64,000 nt of DNA from Macropodus opercularis (taxonomy: Eukaryota > Chordata > Actinopteri > Anabantiformes > Osphronemidae), in the NCBI GenBank assembly GCA_030770545.1, contig CM061105.1, positions 3,579,001 through 3,643,000 on the forward strand, given 5' to 3'. The position numbers and the translations under genes are program-made. Below, piece after piece: positions 39,541-49,832 of the stretch; the first letter of the stretch is position 1, and each line of letters begins with the position of its first letter. A model generated the notes under the pieces. The model saw nothing but the letters and a program-made list of their open reading frames with translations. It was not told where the DNA came from and ran no database searches.

Positions 39541-40589
39541 TAGAGCACAAGAAGTGAATCTTCTTTGCCTTAAAAAAAATTGTTTCACTCCACTGTTTCA
39601 CTCAATTTTCAGGGGGCACTAATTGGATTTGCTTTTGGCAAGGATTTGCAACACAGCGCAACATAAAGAAGCAGCCTTCCAGATGCTGGTGAATACAAGC
39701 TGCTGTTTAAAGTAACACAGCCGTTTATGTGTAAGGGAAGAAAACCGCTGCAGAATATGTGGTGTTTCATGCCGTCACACACAAGGAATCAAGGATTACC
39801 TAAGTAAAACATGACGAAATGGTCATTAGACTTCAAAGCCGTGGCTGGAGACCACTCCGGCATCTCTGGATTCGGACTCTCTCGACATTTCGGTGCAACG
39901 TTGGTGCAAGTCAGAGGGATTCATTTTTACAGTGTATCAAGCAATTTTACATAGTGGACATGCACACCGTCTACTAACAAGTCACACTGCCAAGTATTAC
40001 ACGCTCGGACAGGAGCAACAGATGCATGACCAACGACGCGAGCCAGTGACTGTGTGATGATGTAGCAGATTTAATCTCCCTGAGATCCACGAGGTTTGTG
40101 ATATTTACAAACCCACAGGAAATAGACAAGGTTGTTTGTTTTGATGGATGTCACATACCATACACTGACTGTAATACCGCATAAGCTTATAACTTACACT
40201 TAAGGTGGCTGTGAAGGTCTAAGGATCTGTAGACCTGAACCACAGCCACAAGAGTACAACCGCATCTGTATGAGCCACAATCCGACATTCTGGAAAGGTG
40301 CCTAAGAAGACGTTTGCCAGTCAGTGTCGCTTTCTTTTTTTCAATTTATTATGTATACTGCAACGTCTAAACACTGATTTCAATTCATCTATAAAACGTA
40401 AATGTGTAGTAAGCTGAAAGAAGGCTCTGACCCCAAGGTAAACTGCAACCACAGACCATAATCAAGCCTGCCTGAAAATGTCCATGTTAAACTGCAAGAA
40501 TTGATATTTTGGCTGTAAAGAAAGTTCAATATGATCTTATTTGTGTAAACTTAGTTCTAAATTACTATAATAATTGTAATAATTGCTAC

Positions 40590-40864
40590 CACAATGAGTA
40601 GTGAATTTCTGTAGTGTACTCCCAGATGATGTGGATGATGGGATTTTTCAGTCCAGCATGGCTGGAAGTTTTGCTGTCACTGCTGAGATTGAATAACTCT
40701 GACAGTCTGAAGGAAACTTCAATGCCTAAATATTTAATGTTACCTATGTGAAATGGAAAGGATGGTTCCGGGGCTGCAGAATCCCACGCATCTTCAGAGA
40801 GTGGGCGTACAGTTGATTTATTCCAGTTTATTGCATAGTTTATTTGAGGTTTTGGAAAATCAAT
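40590..40864 (-). mobile_element. L1-like LINE reverse transcriptase fragment
   Basis: On the minus strand one frame reads INYAINWNKSTVRPLSEDAW, then PFHIGNIKYLGIEVSFRLSE and LFNLSSDSK. The order 'INW(N/S)KS ... P ... IKYLGI ... L..L(Y/F)..N' is the region after the catalytic YADD of L1-clade reverse transcriptases. The frame stays open for about 90 codons, but no YADD region, endonuclease or poly(A) tail is attached. It is a short internal remnant in the same orientation as astn1. Confidence 0.72.
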
Positions 40865-41714
40865 GAATAATGTTAAATGTTTATTTTACTCAATAACAGG
40901 GATCTTCTAAATCTAAATTCTTGTCTCAAATGACTTCATTTTTGTTGTTTTGCCATTTATCTGCAGGTCGTGGTTCTATGAAATTGGCCAATACAGATGA
41001 AGAGAGTTAGCATTCCTTGCCTGGTTCGCCGATGCAGTGTGAAACTTTGCAAGGTGACCCCCATTTGTGATTATTATACTTATGAATGTACAATGTTTAA
41101 TCCGGTGGACTCAAAACCAAATCACATGCTAGAAAGAAACATCCAGGTATATTGTCTGCATCTAAACAGTTATTGTTTGTTTGTATTGCTCAGTAAATTA
41201 TATAATCTATTAACATACTGTACACATATACAGACACTAGCAACTCACACCTACGGGGATCGTGGTTAAAGCATCTCTCAAGTTGTTTCAATTTCCTCTA
41301 AATGCATTGTAATAGTGGTCAATAATAACCAAATAGCATCTGTCCAACCTACTGTATTCAAGCGAACCAAAATACTTGGTAGAAATCGAATTGTTCGTTG
41401 GTTTGATTGGTCTGACAGCTTATAAATAATAGAAGGGGATTTAGGGCAAGCGAAACACTAGCAGACGGTGCTAAGACTCTGCAGATAACAGGAACGGTAT
41501 TGCTGGAGTCCCCAACAGATGGAGAGAAAAAAAAAAGCCTGGCTGCTACATTTCTTGCACCACCTGAAAGTAATGAATGCATTGTTGGCCTAAGCAGCAA
41601 CACAAGACAGACAAAATTAAACTGTCTCCTCAGATAATTACCCAAATTAAAGGCTTTCAGTCGAATACGGTCACTCGTAACCGTACAGAAATGGATGGAA
41701 AAGACGCGACTCAC

Positions 41715-41865
41715 CACGCAGCCGGTGGAGTCCAGCTTCCGGTCAGCTATGCAGCGGAAGTTGCGGCTGCAGCCTCCGTTGTCTTTGGTGCAGTCCCTGA
41801 CAGGTCCGAAAGAGTCCAGCAGCACCTCCAGAGAGTCAAACGACGAGCTGATCATCAACTCCTCC
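41715..41865 (-). CDS. astn1: astn1 exon: EGF-like domain 2
   Basis: A 151-bp exon with acceptor CTCTTCAG|GG and donor TGCGTG|GTGAGT. After the base completing a split Arg codon it encodes 50 residues, EELMISSSFDSLEVLLDSFG through DSTGCV, and ends on a codon boundary. Cys residues in DCTKDNGGCSRNFRC and in STGCV match the second EGF-like domain; NGGC is the usual EGF turn. The preceding acidic/hydrophobic segment SFDSLEVLLDSFGPVRDC is shared with ASTN1. It is flanked by the two largest introns here (11.3 kb and 14.4 kb), both rich in transposon remnants. Confidence 0.95.
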
Positions 41866-42195
41866 CTGAAGAGGACAACAACAGAACCACAAAGACAGTT
41901 GTCAGTTGTTTGTTTGCCTTTGTATTTGTTGGGAACTGAATCGTGAGCTGCAAGATATTACCCAGATGCCAATACCAATGGCAGCTTATCAGGCGTTTCA
42001 TTAAACAGACCATTAAATACCAAGTCATATTGTGAATTATACATAACACATATTTGTGGAGATGTCAATTACATGTCATTTGGATTTATAGATTAGGTGC
42101 CATAAACTGTGTTTGTAATAGAACCTATTAAGAAGAACTTCTTTTATGCAAATGCAGTGTAATAGTTTGTCAACAAACACACACATGTTACACAC

Positions 42196-42282
42196 GTCAA
42201 CAATCAGTTCAACCAGCGCTTCTGGCTGCTAATGCTACCGCTACTGCTCTGTGTCTGCTTCGGTTGCTGCTATGCAGGGGTC
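42196..42282 (+). repeat. direct repeat, copy 1
   Basis: Shares CAATCAGTTCAACCAGCGCT and the following TCTGGCTGCTAATG, CTCTGTGTCTG, CGCTTCGG and GCTATGCAGGGGTC blocks with the segment 400 bases further on. Probably a dispersed or segmentally duplicated repeat. Confidence 0.85.
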
Positions 42283-42595
42283 TCCACGTACATCATAAAC
42301 GGTTAACTAACTACATAGCCGTGTCTTGACGGTATTACAATAACGTAATTTACAGTGTAACACGAACAAACTTTGAACACTGTTCATATAACTACACTTA
42401 GCCGATGTAACTCAACGCGGCGCTACATGACTACAAACCGATAGCGCGCTCACATTACGACTCATGACTTCTGTTATTTCCAAACATAAAGTCAAATATC
42501 AAACACGATGATTTGACCTCTGAAGGATGCAATGCTCAGCATGTAAATTATGATACTGATTGTGCACTTTCCTCACCTAGAACACAGCCCAGTCA

Positions 42596-42688
42596 CAATC
42601 AGTTCAACCAGCGCTTCTGGCTGCTAATGTAGCATTAGCTACCGCTCTGTGTCTGTGTACCGCTTCGGTTCCTGCTATGCAGGGGTCA
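42596..42688 (+). repeat. direct repeat, copy 2
   Basis: Same blocks as the copy at 42196, with an insertion giving GTAGCATTAGCTACC and a small insertion before CGCTTCGG. The CTCF-like motif lies 23 bases beyond its end and has no counterpart after copy 1. Confidence 0.85.
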
Positions 42689-42710
42689 CCATGGCAGTGA
42701 GAACATCATG

Positions 42711-42724
42711 CTGCCACCTAGTGG
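42711..42724 (-). promoter_or_regulatory. CTCF-like binding motif, full consensus
   Basis: Read on the minus strand the site is CCACTAGGTGGCAG, matching every position of the vertebrate CTCF core CCASYAGRKGGCRS. A weaker partial match, CCACTAGAGG, lies 60 bases away in the same orientation (42775-42784). CTCF shapes chromatin loops and insulators in vertebrates. The site sits in an astn1 intron about 0.85 kb upstream of the EGF-2 exon. Occupancy cannot be judged from sequence. Confidence 0.55.
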
Positions 42725-45700
42725 CGAAAAGTGAGTATCGCTCCGCCGCTGCCTTAAAGCAAAGCAGGCGAGAACCTCTAGTGGCCATACAGAGGACTGA
42801 TCTGTGATCTGGACGGGATAAATGTCCAGTGCGCCACACACACATGGTTTTCCTTGACTTATGCTTAACCCACAATGACAAAGGTGTCATAAATTTATAT
42901 TTTCTTTCGGAGACGTGTTGCATATAGTTCATTCCGTTTGATTGATATCCCACAAAATGTTCCTTTACGTAGAAATGGGTTCCAGCTCTTATGGGTTAAC
43001 ATTTGCAAGATCAGCAGCATCACGGCTGATATTAGTTTGAGGCTGTGATTTGAGGTTCTGCAGAAATGTCTGCGGCTGGTGTTGCTGTTCTGTGTGGGAT
43101 GACTCGGCAACCTGACAAACCTTGGATCAACATCAGTTTCATACTGAAATATTTATCTCATCTGCAGCGTCTAATAAGATGGATAATTGGCAAACACTGA
43201 CAGCATCGCTCTGCATTATCTGTTGATTTTCTACACGATTCATTCATGCGTTACAAGTTTTAGAGCTGCTGTAGCTTCTAAAGTGCTGCAGCCGTCCTCC
43301 CGGTGACTCTTCAGGTCAACCCGCTCAAAACTTGAGGATCATGATTTCATGAAACGCAAGATCAGTATTTCATTTTTTTTCTCCCCACTGCAGCCTTGTT
43401 TAAAAAAATACTTCCAGCTGAGAAAATATTTTTTAAGAACAAGCCTGGAGCAGAATTTCATATGGATCCATTTCGCAGATCTGTTCCTGCACCTACAGTA
43501 TAAAGCAATACAATAATGAACTGACCCACTACATACTACACCCCTATTTATTATTCAGTCTTGGCCCACTCAACCCCAAACTGACTCATAAGTAAATGCA
43601 AGCTCAAAGTGCCAAGTGTCAAGGTGGACATTAACGTTGATACTAATAGTGTCAGTGCATATATATATATGTGGTTCACTTGTTCCTTCCAGCCAGAACC
43701 AACTCGTGCTATATCTCCGTAATCCCGCTGACCTCACGCAGTTTAATATATTGTATTTGACAATAACAATTGGACGTTATACAGTAAACATACAGAAAAT
43801 ATTTGTATCCATAGGCCATGGGTGGAAAGAAGTTTGCTCAAACTAAACTTCTTGCCCAGTTTCATCGATCCATCTGTTATCCCACCCGCTTTTCCTGTTG
43901 TACTGTAACTTAAGTTACGATGTGACAGAGTGTGAATAACAATGTCCTGCATGAAAGAACTGTTGTTACCTTACCTATTGACCTTGCTCTGAGCTGCCAT
44001 GTCATGTTTCTGCATTGCATCGCTTGTTTATTTGGATTCCTGCAAACCGTTTGCAAAGTCAGTGAGCAGACCAGTCAACAGAAGGACAACAATATAAGTG
44101 TTTGAGATCAGTAGAGATGAAGCACAAAGCAAGAGAGGCCCTTTGTGTTTTCTTATAGACTTTAAATCAGACCTATTTTTTACAGAGGATAAAGCTGCGG
44201 GTGATAAATAAGAAGTTGTGTAGCGGCGCTGGAACCTTGCCTTGGTAAAGAAAATCATGACCTCTCAAACACTGACAAAAATATATATATATTTATTTTT
44301 TTTCTCCCTCCCTATAACCCCCCCCCCCGAGAGAAAAGGCTCAGTTTCCTTCCCTTTCACAGTCCGACTGATTGTATCTTATAAACCAATTCTTCTTTTA
44401 TAATTGCCCATTGCTTTGTTGTGACTTATTCACTGTGGACCTATTGAACAGAAGCTTGGCACATGATGAAACTCACAGCAAGTGTGAATTATTTGGAGCA
44501 ATTACAGTAAGGACACATATACAGAATGTGATCAAAACAATTTATATTACAAAACACCAAAGGACTGACACTATTCATCCTGCGGCTCTTACAGTCATAA
44601 CATATTGGAAATGAGCACGGGGCAACAAGATCCAAACCATTGAGGTTGTTTCCCCTCTTATCACAAACGCCTCTTTAGCTCTAACTAGTCACTGACTATT
44701 ACTTTCTTGCTTCCATTTCTCTCTTTTTTGGACTCTTTCCTCCTTTTTCTCAGTTTTTCTCCCACTCTGTTCCTGATTGTGTTTCCAACAAAAGAGGAAA
44801 ACATAATTGAACTGACAGAGACTTTATAACGTAATCAGAACCAATACATAATGTACTTTTTGTTATTTTATAATTGCACAAGGTGCATATTCCATTAGAT
44901 TCAACTGTAACACTAACGTAGTTATGTTTGTGCAAGCGGTCTTAAGAATTAAGATGGGTTCCAGTCAAGTGTAGAAACAAACTATGATTAAGTCAGTGAG
45001 CTATCATTAGCCAACAATTCATTTAATTTGTTCTAATTATTTCTAGGGGCACTGAGATTAATTTTAAAAAGGGTCTAAAAGCAAGTTACTTGGTTTGTCA
45101 GTTTCTCATATTTCATTATTATCAGTATACACTGATACGTAACAACAGAATGTTTAATGTAAAATACATTTTAAACCATATATAATTGTCTATATTTAGG
45201 GGCCTAATTGATCACCAATAATTTCATAATTCCTACGTGAGTCCTCTGATTATTATTCTGTTGACCCTCACTGTAGCCCACTTGCCTTAATCAATCAGTC
45301 TCCTGCTTTGTGTTTTGACAGAGTTGCTGAACGCACTTCTGTTTTCCTTTCTGCATGTTCATGACTCCCATGTCATCCTGTATTTGTTTTGCCTGTAAGT
45401 CTGATCTCTCTATGTTGTCCATTAACGTCGCTTCGCTACATTCGCCTTCCTTCGCGTTCCCGTTTGTTGTCCTCCATTCGCTTCCCTCTGACACACCTGT
45501 GACAGATAAGTAATACCTGCAAGATCTTTAATATTCTATCTGAGACAGCTGTGGGCACTTCAAAAGGCAGTAAATGTAAGACACAATTATGGTTTCCATC
45601 AACATGGATGCTACAGTATACAGTACAATGGAAGGCTTTGCAATATGAAAAAAACATTAATTCAGCCTGTTCATCGTTGAAGAGCACCACTAAAAATGGT

Positions 45701-45919
45701 TCAATACCAACTAATTTGCAGCAATTTACTTGCGTTAATTATCTATTCAAGTTTGAGAAAGTCTAAAGATTGCATGAAAATATAATTCTCACATAATTGT
45801 TTTGATGTATTTGATATTAAGAGTCTGATTTGCAATAACATTGCATCCAGTGAATAGTAGTGAATTTAGTGCCATAACTTGTACATGTAAAATTAAAAAA
45901 AAAAAAAATTAATACAAGC

Positions 45920-46790
45920 ATGAAGAGAGATCACATTTCTCCTACATTAGCTTCTCTGCATTGGCTTCCTGTAAAATCTAGGATAGAATTCAAAATTCTC
46001 CCCACTTACAAAGCTCTTCATAATAAAGCTCCATCTTATCTTAAAGACCTCATGGCTCCTTATGCTCCCAACAGAACGCTTGGTTCTCAGAGCGCTGGTC
46101 TGCTTGTGGTTCCTAGAGTTTCTAAATGTAGAACAGGAGGCAGAGCCTTTAGCTGCCAAGCTCCTCTATGTGGAACCAGCTTCCAGTTCAGGTTCTAGAA
46201 GCAGACACCCTCTCTAGTTTTTCTTTTGGATGAAGTGTATAGTAAGAGATGGTTCTGGTCTCGCTGAACCATCTCTTAGTTAAGCTGCTATAGGCTCAGA
46301 TGCTGGGGGACGTCCTTCATTCACTGAGCTCCTCTGGTTCTTGGTTTCTTTTATCCACTAACATGCCTCCATGTCCACATTTGACTAATGTTGTCTGTTT
46401 CTCTCTCCTAGTTGTGCTTCTCCCCTTCTGTCTCTCTCTGTCCTCATCTACAGGTATCGTCAGACTCAGAGTCGTGTGTCTCCAGTGTTCAGCTGCTGGT
46501 CCAACCATCCTGCCTGTGTCTGTTGCTGCTTGTTTTTGTTGTGTTGTTTTCTCTATTCTCTATCCCTTCACCCAAGGCAGATGGCCGCCCACACTGAGCT
46601 TGAGTTTGCTGGATGTTTCTTCCGCTATAGAGAGGGAGTTTTTCTGCTGCCATAAAATAAAATTTATTGATTGACTACAATTAAAAGCTTGCTCTATGTG
46701 GGATTTCTTTGGGTTTAGTTGTGTAAGGTCTCAAACCTTACTTGTGAATGGGCGCTATATAAATGAAATTTATTTAAATTGAATGAATAA
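45920..46790 (+). mobile_element. L2-like LINE, 3' end
   Basis: The plus strand encodes the C-terminal tail of an L2-clade LINE polyprotein: HISPTLASLHWLPVKSRIEF, then TYKALHNKAPSYLKDLMAPY and GLLVVPRVSKCRTGGRAFS. After that the frame shifts, and ADTLSSF-like sequence follows in another frame. The 3' untranslated part includes GCAGATGGCCGCCCACACTG and ends in GGGCGCTATATAAATGAAAT with AT-rich 3' units, the common end of teleost L2 elements. 5'-truncated and frameshifted, hence inactive. Opposite orientation to astn1. Confidence 0.85.
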
Positions 46791-46902
46791 TATATGTTTT
46801 TTAATAGCAGGAATTACAACTCATTTGAACAAAAATAAAAGTGATGAAAAAAGAAAGGCTGACTCGTCCACCAGTCATAACTGCCACGAAGGCAGCCATT
46901 GG

Positions 46903-46968
46903 AGAGAGAGGACAGTTTGCCAGAGATGATAAGGCAGAGAGAGGACAGTTTGCCAGAGATGATAAGGC
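46903..46968 (+). repeat. 33-bp tandem duplication
   Basis: Two consecutive copies of a 33-base unit containing GAGAGGACAGTTTGCCAGAG and ATGATAAGGC. No spacer, so it is not CRISPR-like. Confidence 0.95.
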
Positions 46969-48076
46969 AGTGACAAATGATTATCAAACATGAGAGAACA
47001 CAGCTCAAAAACTGTGCAAATAAGCATCAAGAAGGTGTCTCCACGCGGCCCCTGGGAAGAACTAAACGCAACATTCATCAGATCACGGATCAGGAGAAAT
47101 GAATTATTTGCACAGTGTCTTCAAGAAAGATAGAAATTAAATGTTAAATTTAAAAAAAAAAAAGGGTCAATTGAAATGTGTAACCATGGAGTAGAGCCGT
47201 TGATGGAAGTATTTACGCAACATGCATTCATTAAAAAAATGTCTTCATTTCTTTAATTTCATTTCAAGGAGCTGTATTCCTGAGCATCTTCTGGTTATTG
47301 TATAAATGTTATGCAAGTATTTATTAGATTAACACAAGTGCTCTAAAGGAAAAAGAAGCATTAGTTGGAATGCTTCATGTCACATTTTAAATATCTTTAC
47401 TCCTAATACTAACTTCTAAACCCTGTTTAGACTGAATCGAGACAGTCAAAGTCAGCACATCCTTTAAACCAGCGCGTCTCCTAATTATACTAACTACTAA
47501 TTATACAATACAGTCTTAAAAATCTTCGTAGAAACCTTTTAACGCTAAATATGTTGTATATGTTATATATTATAATATAGGAATCATCATCTGCTACGCC
47601 TGTTGTATTAAACAAAATATAATTATATTGTCACAGCACCAAACATCAGCTGTACAGCTGTTTGGGCTTACCTCTCATGGAGAGTGGGAAATCCTGAACA
47701 GATGGGTTTTTTAGCTGGGATTTGAAGCGTGGGAGTGAATTCAAGAGTATGTCAACTGTGCAACAGTGGGAGCAAATATAATATTTATCAATATATATAG
47801 TTGCAAGAAAAAGTATGTGAACCCTTGAAGATTACATGATTTCTGCATAAAATGATCTTCAGCAAAGTCACAACATTAGAAAAACACAGTTTGCTTAAAC
47901 TAATACTGCGCAAACATTACATGTTTTCATGTTTGTATTGAACATAACATGTAAACATTCACAATGTAGGGTGGAAAAAGTATGTATGTGAACCCCTAGG
48001 CTAATAAGAAGAGCTATAATAAAAACACACCGTCTTTGAGTTTATTGCTCTCAAGAAGCATTGCCTGATGTGAACC

Positions 48077-48184
48077 ATGCCTCGCACAAACTCAGAAGAC
48101 CTACGATCAAAACTTGTTGACTTGCATGAAGCTGGAAAGGGTTACAAAGTATCTCTAAAAGCCTTGATCTTCATGTGTCTATAG
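48077..48184 (+). pseudogene. Tc1 transposase N-terminal fragment
   Basis: Reads MPRTNSEDLRSKLVDLHEAG KGYKVSLKAL and ends at a TAG. This is the start of the first helix-turn-helix of the paired-like DNA-binding domain. A frameshift near KVSLKAL breaks the original ORF. Confidence 0.75.
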
Positions 48185-48338
48185 TACGAATGGACAATGT
48201 TCAGCACTGTTACTGAGATGAAGAAAAATCCTAGAGTGTCAGCTAGAGACCTACAGAAGTCTCTGGCACATGCTAACATTTTTGTTGACAAATATACAAT
48301 AAGTAAAACATTAAACAAGAATGGAGAATATGGGAGGT

Positions 48339-48592
48339 GTGGTCTCTAGTCCAGGAATTTCTGGACGTAACATAATGTGCTCCACCACTCTGTCAACCCC
48401 AAGCAACGCACAGCAAACAGAATTTAAATAAAAGCGGTATCTTTATTGACGAGCAGTCCTCAAAACAACAAACAAATTCAAATTTTTACCCTAACTTACC
48501 TAGCCAAAAGAAAAGGAAAAATAAAGACGCATAACCTGTGCTCCTAACTCACAAAAAAACAAGAGAAAAGTGTAAATAACAAAAAAGGCACG
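48339..48592 (+). mobile_element. unidentified insert within the Tc1-like transposon
   Basis: Between GAGAATATGGGAGG and GGCACGTTTGAAGTTTG, where Tc1 relatives have about 45 bases of transposase code, there are about 250 bases of unrelated AT-rich sequence. They begin near TGTGGTCTCTAGTCCAGG and include a near-palindrome TCCAGGAATTTCTGGA. Boundaries are approximate; no terminal repeat or target duplication was identified. It could be a nested element or replacement DNA. Confidence 0.5.
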
Positions 48593-48865
48593 TTTGAAGT
48601 TTGTAAAAGAGCACCTGGATGTTCCACAGCACTACTAGGTAAATATTCTGTGGACAGATGAAACTAAAATTGATTTGTTTGCAAAGAACACACAACGCTA
48701 TGTGTGGAGAAAAAAAAAGCACAGCACACCAACATCAAAAGCTCATCCCCATTGTAAAACATGGTGAAGGGGGCATCATGGTTGGGGGCTGCTCTGCTGC
48801 CTCAGGGCCTGGACTGATTGCTTGTCATTGACTGAAAAATTAATTCCAAAGTTTATCAAGACATT

Positions 48866-49258
48866 TTGCAGGAATATTTAAGACCATCTGTCTGCCAACT
48901 GACGATCCACAGAGGATGGGTGATGCAACAGGACAACGACCCAAAGCATAGAAGTAAATGTAAAGTAAAAGTAAAACAGAATGGCTTCAACAGAAGAAGT
49001 GAGTGGCCCAATCAGATTCCTAACCTCAACCCAAATGAGATGCTGCTGCTTGATGACCTCAAGAGAGCGATTCCCACCAGACATCCCAAGAATATTGTTG
49101 CACTAAAACAGTTTTGTAAAGAGAAATGGTCCAATATTCCTCCAGACACAGGTCTGATCTGCAACTACAGGAAACGTTTGGTTGAGTTTATCCATGTCAT
49201 CCCAAAGGGTTTACATACTTTTTCTTGCAACTGTATATTACCAAGGGGGAGAATGTAA
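48866..49258 (+). pseudogene. Tc1 transposase C-terminal fragment with DD34E spacing
   Basis: A 130-codon frame containing MQQDNDPKHRSK and then EWPNQIPNLNPNEMLLLDDL. Exactly 34 residues separate the Asp of QQD (48932-48934) from the Glu of NPNE, the DD34E spacing of Tc1 transposases. It ends with the terminal inverted repeat translated in frame. The upstream Asp region is in a different frame, so the enzyme is broken. Confidence 0.85.
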
Positions 49259-49738
49259 ATGATAAAGAGCAGAGGCCCCAGGACAGATCCCACAAATGTG
49301 GTGACTGGGAGTGAGCACAATGCGAATGAGCCAGAGAAATAAAAGTTAAAGCAAGCCAGAGGTGAGTGAGTGATGCCAATAGCAGGTGAGCGTGTCTAGC
49401 AGCACAGAATGTGAAATGGCGTTGAAGGCCGCGCTCAGATCAAGCAGAATGAGGACGGACAAAACACCAGAATCAGCTGCTAGAAGGAGATCATTAGTCA
49501 TTTTCAGTGAAACTGTTTCAGATTTTGAACACAGAATAGAATATGAAAGAGGAGCATGGAGCTGAGAAGCAGTTTTTCAAGTGGACAGAGATTACTGAGG
49601 TCACTGGGATCTGCACTGGGCTGTTTAAGGACAGGCGTAACGGCAGCTGGTTCGAGAGGAGAGACCACTTGGCAAGTTGATGATTTGGATTTTTACATTA
49701 TGTCAGAAATTTCAGCAACGGAAGGAAGAGTGAATACT

Positions 49739-49832
49739 GAGAGGAGAGGAGAGGAGAGGAGAGGAGAGGAGAGGAGAGGAGAGGAGAGGAGAGGAGAGGA
49801 GAGGAGAGGAGAGGAGAGGAGAGGAGAGGAGA
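49739..49832 (+). repeat. (GGAGA)n pentanucleotide microsatellite
   Basis: About 19 uninterrupted GGAGA units, all-purine on the plus strand, directly next to the LINE remnant. Likely polymorphic. Confidence 0.97.

Larger units (their letters stand above)
27270..41714 (-). other. astn1: astn1 intron, 14.4 kb, transposon-bearing
   Basis: The longest complete intron here. Its gene-distal half (27.3-32.0 kb) has no recognised element except an (AAT)n tract near 27.92 kb. The rest carries a SINE-like repeat, a short Tc1/mariner, a degenerate TCAAGTC-rich segment, a second SINE-like repeat, a Penelope-like 3' end and an L1-like RT fragment. Confidence 0.85.
47798..49233 (+). mobile_element. Tc1-like transposon inserted in a LINE
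   Basis: The left end reads AGTTGCAAGAAAAAGTATGT and the right end, in reverse, CAGTTGCAAGAAAAAGTATG; both are flanked by TA. Length is about 1.44 kb including a roughly 250-bp foreign insert. A transposase N-terminus starts at 48077 (MPRTNSEDLRSKLVDLHEAG) but meets a stop after 35 codons through a frameshift. A later frame holds the first catalytic Asp region (WTDETKIDLFAKN), and another frame holds the C-terminal half. An inactive copy. Confidence 0.88.
47640..49700 (-). mobile_element. LINE reverse transcriptase remnant split by a Tc1-like element
   Basis: Minus-strand pieces read, in order: AAVTPVLKQPSADPSDLSNL (about 49628-49560), then VLSVLILLDLSAAFNAISHS (RT motif A, about 49480-49400), then GSVLGPLLFIIYILPLGNI (motif B end, to 49234). 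The reading breaks off at the TA where the Tc1-like element begins. Beyond its other end the sequence resumes with a decayed match to the expected YADDTQL region and then LPRFKSQLKNPSVQDFPLSM. Frameshifts and an internal deletion show an old, inactive copy of an L2-like or related LINE, in the same orientation as astn1. Confidence 0.75.

Noticed and set aside
41577..41946. Plus-strand frames of 83 and 120 codons
   Set aside because: Antisense shadows of the EGF-like 2 exon; the minus strand carries the conserved protein and splice sites.
46903..46968. Two 33-bp repeats suggestive of a CRISPR repeat length
   Set aside because: There is no spacer between copies, only two copies, and the DNA is vertebrate.
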